Shown one piece after another: positions 58,563 through 64,000 of a stretch of 64,000 nt of DNA. A program made the translations under genes and the position numbers. The DNA lies in NCBI GenBank assembly GCA_017893485.1, contig CM030364.1, positions 244,975,818 to 245,039,817 of the forward strand, written 5' to 3'. Numbering within the stretch: the first letter of the stretch is position 1; every line of letters begins with the position of its first letter. Origin of the DNA: Hemerocallis citrina (lineage: Eukaryota; Streptophyta; Magnoliopsida; Asparagales; Asphodelaceae). The notes under the pieces are model-generated. The model saw nothing but the letters and a program-made list of their open reading frames with translations, was not told where the DNA came from and ran no database searches.

Positions 58563-59179
58563 TTTTCTGTACACGTGCTTGTACTCATAGATCATTTAAG
58601 ATACCTACCGTAGTTACAGTAGTAGATTAAGTCATGGCGAGGGATTGAACCCTACAAAGATGAAGAACAATTAAGAGGCTTGCCCTCGGACCTATGTAGT
58701 ATGGGATGCATAGACTCCGAACAAGTGTGCATTAGTGTCATGTAACATAAATAATTGTATTAAGGATTAAGTGCACAATCACAACACGACATCAATAGGG
58801 TAGCCCCTTTAATTGTAATGTGACAAGTTTGTGTTTGCTAAATATGGAAAATTAAGTTATACTATTTCCGGCATAGAGAGGATGGCCGTGTATAATGATC
58901 GTCGGTTGAATAAACTGACATACCCACAGTCTTATATGCAGGTAAATGTCATGTTAAAGGTTAAAGAGGAATAGATGCTTAAAGATTATACCATGTTGTT
59001 GTACATTTATTTAATTGTTGTAAATTTTACTTCCGCTGTGCAAATGAAAAGTGTAATATTGATGTAAACTCTGATGTATAGTGAAAAGTTTAAATTTTCT
59101 TGTAAAATTGTACTAAAGAAAGTGAAAAGATCCTGTAGAACATCTCGAATTCAGTGTATTTGGGATTCGGAGCGTTACA

Positions 59180-59557
59180 TATATAGCCATGATGGAGTGA
59201 GAACTCTTTTGGTGAGAACCATGTGAGAACTTTTATTTGGGACATTAGTTGAAAGATCTAAACTGTTCATTTTGATCTACATAACTAAATAAGTCTATGG
59301 ATAAGAAATCAAGTCGTTTGAAATTCGTTTGTTCATGCATCGAAGTGTTACAAATAATATGGCTGAAAAATCGTTATTTTTCATAATGACATGATGCATA
59401 AACAAATGAACTTCAAATGACTTCATTTTATATTTCTAGACTAATTTGGTCATGTTAAACATTGTTAACGGTTCGGATCACCCATATAATGGATAGGATG
59501 GATAGGCGTGGAGTTCTCACAAAGCTTATCATGAGAACAGTTCTCACCCGATCGCTA

Positions 59558-59560
<3 letters not shown>
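59180..59560 (+). mobile_element. Fold-back MITE-like element, about 370 bp
   Basis: Left end tagccatgatggagtgagaact and right end, reversed, tagcgatcgggtgagaactg, each followed by further gagaac copies. An inner inverted repeat pairs cgtttgttcatgcatc with gatgcataaacaaatg. Both sides are TA-rich. No coding frame. Confidence 0.65.

Positions 59561-59598
<38 letters not shown>
59561..59598. repeat. (TA)n tract
   Basis: About 19 TA units. Confidence 0.95.
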
Positions 59599-59599
<1 letters not shown>

Positions 59600-60790
59600 T
59601 AGGTTTGCCCGTTGACACGTGCCTACGGCACGTTTTCAGAACGGTGCACCTGATTTGATTATATAAAATAGTTTTGGAGGTCCAGCAAATTAATTGAAGT
59701 AGCAAACATATTATATGAGAAAGCAGGATATCTACCTTTAAGCTCAACCATCGCCTTCTTGATCATTAGCTTGAAATACCTAGAATGCATATAGTTTGTT
59801 AGAAACACTGCATAAAGTTTTTTTTAACTTCGGCATCACTTTTAGATACTTGTAATCGTTATGCAAGGACATTATCGTATATGTTTTATAGAGCTTACTC
59901 TAATCCCATAACCACTATGAGCATGTCTAAATACAATGGTAATGCAAGTGCATGTGTGAAGGTATTATAATACCAATAATCTAAATATTTGTTTGTCTAA
60001 GACTCAGCTTGCTATTGAAATATCTCTTATTATTATTTCAACCAAAATAAAATATATGAAGTTCTCAAAACACTAATCTAAGCTAATCAGTTCTTTTATC
60101 TCCTCTTTGTCTCCCTATTGCACCTTTATAAAAAAAAGGTCAAAATGGATAAATAACAAATTTACTTTAGTTGTTTTTCATGAGTGGAGAGAACTCCAGT
60201 CATCCCAATCCTATATATCCAAACATACACTAAAATTTCTTATATGTTATGTTATCCATGGTTTTTAATAACCAGTGAAGAGAACACTTTACAATAGTAT
60301 TTTCACTTGTAGTAAAGAAATTAATGTTGCAAGTTATTTTAGGTTGCTAGTCAGCTTACTTGTCCTGCTATAGTTTGGAAGCCCAAATTGAGGACACCAA
60401 ATAATCCATCTCTCACTTGCGTACACCTTAAATCAAAACCAATAAAAAACTCATCAAATAAATCACCAAATTTTAATTTTTTAAACCCAAAAATAAAACA
60501 ATCTTACCTCTCTGAACTTAAATTCCATGCACACACAAAATTTGAGTCAAAAAAAACTGAGTAATCCCCTACACACAAAAAATTAAAAATTTGAATGAGA
60601 ATTCGGTTAATGAGATGAAATTAGAGTCGTCGCATCGCATATAAATGCTCTCGATTCGGTGGAGGGGAGTCGTGGATACGGAGTCGCTTAATATTCACGC
60701 TCGATTTGGTGGAGGGGAGTCATCAATACGGAATTAGCAGCGGATTAGATATCGGCGACGGCCTCTTGATTGGGGTTCGGCATTGGATTT
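59599..60790 (-). mobile_element. Probable Helitron, 3' end at 59,599; 5' end not located
   Basis: The minus strand reads ACGTGCCGTAGGCACGT (a strong hairpin), then gtcaacgggcaaacCTAG and a T: a typical Helitron 3' terminus. Possible captured exon on the minus strand at about 59,736-59,779, between AG and GT, reading YFKLMIKKAMVELK, which faintly resembles a histone H1/HMGA-type segment; low certainty. The right limit given is only where low-complexity sequence begins. Confidence 0.5.
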
Positions 60791-60794
60791 GGAT

Positions 60795-61255
60795 TTGAAT
60801 TTGCTTTGAGATTTTCAAAATTTCAAAATTTTAAAATTTTTAAATTTTCAAAATTTTAAATTTTCAAAATTTCAAAATTTTTAATTTTTTTAAAAAAATT
60901 TTTAGTTTTTTAAAATTTACAAAATTTTTAAAATTCATAATATGTAAAAAAAATTAAAAATAAAAAAGTTAGAAAATTTTAATTTTTTAAATATTTTTAA
61001 AATTCTAATTTTTTAAATATTTTTTAAAATTCTAATTTTTTATATATTTTTTAAAATTCTAATTTTTTAAATATTTTTAAAAATTCTAATTTTAAAAATA
61101 TTTTTAAAAATTATTTTAAAATTTTTTTTATAATTTTATTGATTTTTTTTTGAATTATTTCTAAAGTTTTAAAATTTTAAAATTTTTAAGTTTTTAAAGT
61201 TTTTTATTTTTAAAAAAATTTTTTTAAAAAATATTTTCTTAATTTTTTTAATGGA
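60795..61255. repeat. Low-complexity A/T homopolymer-run region
   Basis: About 460 bp made almost only of runs of A and T (aaattttaaaatttt patterns), with a loose repeat of attctaattttttaaatatt. Ends in (GA)n at 61,258-61,275. Confidence 0.9.
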
Positions 61256-61431
61256 AGGGAGAGAGAGAGAGAGAAATAATTAAATAAATAAAGGAGTTGT
61301 TTTGGGGGGATTTGAATTTGAGTTTTGGAGGGGAACTTTTGGGGGAAAAAATGTATTTTGTGAGATTAGATCTGAGCCTTTGATTTTGAAAGGATTGAAG
61401 GAGAACCACTTGATAGCTTTCTTTGTGTTTT

Positions 61432-61435
<4 letters not shown>

Positions 61436-61488
<53 letters not shown>
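61436..61488. repeat. (TA)n tract
   Basis: About 26 TA units. Confidence 0.97.
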
Positions 61489-61491
<3 letters not shown>

Positions 61492-63515
61492 ACACAACTC
61501 CACTTGCTGCCCATAATTTCGTCATCGTCATCGTGCTTGCTGTCGTCGCGCTTGTTTGCTTGTCGCTGTTCATGTTGCTATCTTCACCAACTTGAGGCTA
61601 GAAGCAATTGAATTCGGAAATGAATAAGTGGATAACAACTTTAACGAATTCTATTTATATTTTAGAATGTGTGCATGATGGATAATCAATACATATTGAG
61701 TATTCATGCTTAGATTTTTGTTAGATTATTTGTGTTAATTGTTGTTAATTAATCGTATGAAATTATGATGTGATTAACTTAGAAATGTTTTATAGTTTAT
61801 GTTCTGAGTTTGGGTGTCACTCCTGAAAACTATATCTATTTAACTAGATGGAATATAAGACTGAAATTTTTATGTGTATATTATATGTGTCAATAACATT
61901 TTCTCAAAATTTCATAATTTTTGAATGTCATTTGATATTTTAATAAAATCCAACCACATTAGTGGTTTAGAAAGGAAACTTAACTTATTTCATAATTCTG
62001 GCTGAATATCATACTTATATTCAAAAATAATTTCTCTCCAAATATATGGAATTGGAAGCTGAAAATTTTATATCTGAATCTAGTATATGTCTACTATATG
62101 CTCGCAAAATTTCATGAGTTTTGGATATTGTTTAGTATTTTTTATAAATTCAAACTTAGGACTTGATTGACAGTTTCACCTAGATTCTAGAAATTTGTAT
62201 ACCTTTCATTTTTTAAAATCATTTTAACCTCTTAGATGGAGTATTTTGAGAAAACTCCAAAATGAGAATTTGAAGTAGATTCATTAATCTTTCTTTCGAG
62301 TCTAAGAAATCCAATTTTCAAGGAGTGTGGAATTTTCTGTGTTTTTTATAAGTAGAAAGAGCTGCAATTTTTGGATTCTAAACCTACTAATTTGCAAATG
62401 GATTTAAAAAAATTAAATGTGGTTAAATTTAAATGTTCTTAACTATAATATTGTAGTAAACTTATGTAGGTTCCATATGAAACTAAGAAATCAATTTTCT
62501 GATAAGTATTGGAATTTATATGATTTTTGTAAAACCATTGTGTTGCTGTCTAAAGATAGTTGAATATTCAAATAGTGGATTCTATACATAGGACTGGAAA
62601 TGATTGTGACTTAGGTGATTCCCGAGTCCGGCAAGAGTTTGAGAACTTCGAGGAGGAGTGGAATAGGGTCGGTATGACCAAGATTTCAGTTTATGTGAAA
62701 TATAAAGTCTGGAATAGGGATCGCTAAGTCTATATTATATTTTAGATCATTTACACTAAAATCTTACATTAGCTAAATTAGTATTTTTGCACTAGAAAAA
62801 GATATGACAGAAATAATGATGAACTTGTTTGGTAAAGAACTTGCAGTTCCTAGGGGTTCGAGAATTGAGGATACGCTCGGTAAATCCACATGTGTGGGCT
62901 ACAGGTTCAAGAAAAGGCCGGTAAAGAGCTTGTGATTCTTTGGAATGTTCGGGACTGAGGATACGCCCAGAAAATCAACGGTGTGTGGCTTGGGGTATGC
63001 CTGTCAGGTTCGTAGTTACGAGAGATTGACTTGCTACGGTTTGTGACTGAGGATACACCCGAAAAATCCATGATCTGTGGCTAGGGGTATGCCGGGAAGG
63101 TCCAATATCCTGAGGGTACAAATTACATGTGATTACGCATTGGAGTATATTCATTGGGTTTAGGCATTGCATAAACGAGGGATTGAACCCTGTAATAAAA
63201 AGAAACGCTAGTAGCTTGCATTCAGAAACTATGTTGTATGAGCGGCATATCGTTCCAAACAAGCGTGCATTAAAAGAGTATATTTGGATTGTGCATATTT
63301 TCATAATAAGTATATGTTTGATGTTTCAGTAAATTAGTTCTACACACACTCATATGAAATTATATAATTGACTATTTTCCATTTACATTTAATACATAGA
63401 TTCAAGTTTTATTTCTATTATGATATGCTTTGAGAGTTAGTTAAAGCTGCTATGATTCTTACTGTCGGCCTCACAAGCTGACGAACCAATAGATTGTGTT
63501 TTGCAGGTAAGAGTA
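61489..63515 (+). repeat. LTR-like non-coding sequence, possibly the 3' part of the outer LTR
   Basis: No coding frame. Three ~95-bp-spaced blocks gaggatacgc...gtgtgg (about 62,858, 62,951 and 63,047), followed by aggttcgtag/gattgaaccctgtaa and gcgtgcatta, parallel the order of features near the end of the solo LTR at 58,300-58,740 (gattgaaccctaca, gtgtgcatta). It is therefore probably the 3' half of a related long LTR; its end is not resolved. Confidence 0.4.
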
Positions 63516-64000
63516 TAACAACCCCATGTTTTATGTATATATAAATATAATTTATGGAGCCCCAAAGAACTATATTTTTATTTGAATGAAACTAGGTATA
63601 AAACTCCTTCATGAAACAAATACCAATCTACATTTTTGAGTTGGGATTGAGAAGTCCAATGAGTTGTGAAAAAGAAAAAAAAAAAAGAAATGGCCCATGA
63701 ATTGGCCGGCCAAAATGAGGAGGGAAAGGAGCTAGGGTTTGGGTTTTGTTTGAATTTGAAAGAAGATTCTTCATGATGAGTTGGGGAACCTTGAAGGGTT
63801 TGTCCACTCCAACACTCCATTTCCACCCCAACACCCCAATCCCCTCCAAGGGAATCCCAGCCAATCGCATCAAGAAAACAGCCCCCTTTCACCCTATATC
63901 ACTCTATATCACTCTCCCTCTCATCTCATTTACTCATCTCATTTCTTACCTCTTCCACCAATCAAGAGAAGAAACAAGAGAGAGATAGAGAGACCTTCCT
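63516..64000 (+). repeat. Possible start of a further long LTR
   Basis: tataacaaccccatgtttta resembles the tgtaacacccc start of the other long LTRs, with its G lost. It is followed by aatggcccatgaattggccggcc and a C/T-rich leader-like stretch as in those LTRs. The window ends inside it. Confidence 0.3.

Noticed and set aside
59736..59779. Histone H1/HMGA-like captured exon in the right-hand Helitron
   Set aside because: Only about 14 residues with weak resemblance; noted in the feature but not claimed as a gene fragment.

Overview
This 64 kb window looks like transposon-rich nuclear DNA of a flowering plant. It has spliced plant-type genes, two DUF569 paralogues, Stowaway-type MITEs, Helitrons, very long (3.2-3.4 kb) Tekay/Del-type Ty3-gypsy LTRs, a Tat-clade gypsy element and AT-rich spacers. 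I cannot name the species. Only one complete-looking ordinary host gene is present (DUF569 gene A, 4.4-6.7 kb, minus strand), with a truncated paralogue (gene B, about 32.3-32.9 kb, minus strand). Nearly everything else is nested mobile DNA.

Layout. 1-992: the 5' end (LTR, primer-binding site, gag start) of a Tat-like element leaving the window on the left. 993-6744: spacer and gene A. 7.1-14.9 kb: about six copies of a ~1.04 kb unit built around Stowaway-type MITEs with inverted flanks; one MITE holds a 198-bp mini-Helitron and another a 1,445-bp solo LTR. 15,301-31,912: a poly(A)-tailed, 13-bp-TSD, LINE-like element encoding only a zinc-knuckle protein, split by a 13,384-bp Tat-clade element (16,726-30,109) with 662-bp LTRs that look identical and an exact GTTAC TSD.

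32.3-35.3 kb: gene B, then a 1,769-bp Helitron carrying pieces of two different RING E3 ligase genes, both cut off before the RING. 35.3-42.6 kb: a decayed plant-mobile-domain element split by a solo LTR (38,131-41,505, TSD CCACC). 42.6-64 kb: an older long LTR containing a decayed Tekay-type element (44,255-55,527, TSD CTCCA), a 3.3 kb solo LTR (55,856-59,179), fold-back MITEs, a Helitron end and many (TA)n tracts.

The most striking system is the young Tat element. Gag-pol (1,915 codons, uninterrupted) lies on the minus strand. A complete-looking opposite-strand transcription unit (TATA box, two coding regions, introns, AATAAA) lies convergently between pol and the 3' LTR. Two different tandem arrays, each with a strong hairpin in every unit, flank that unit.
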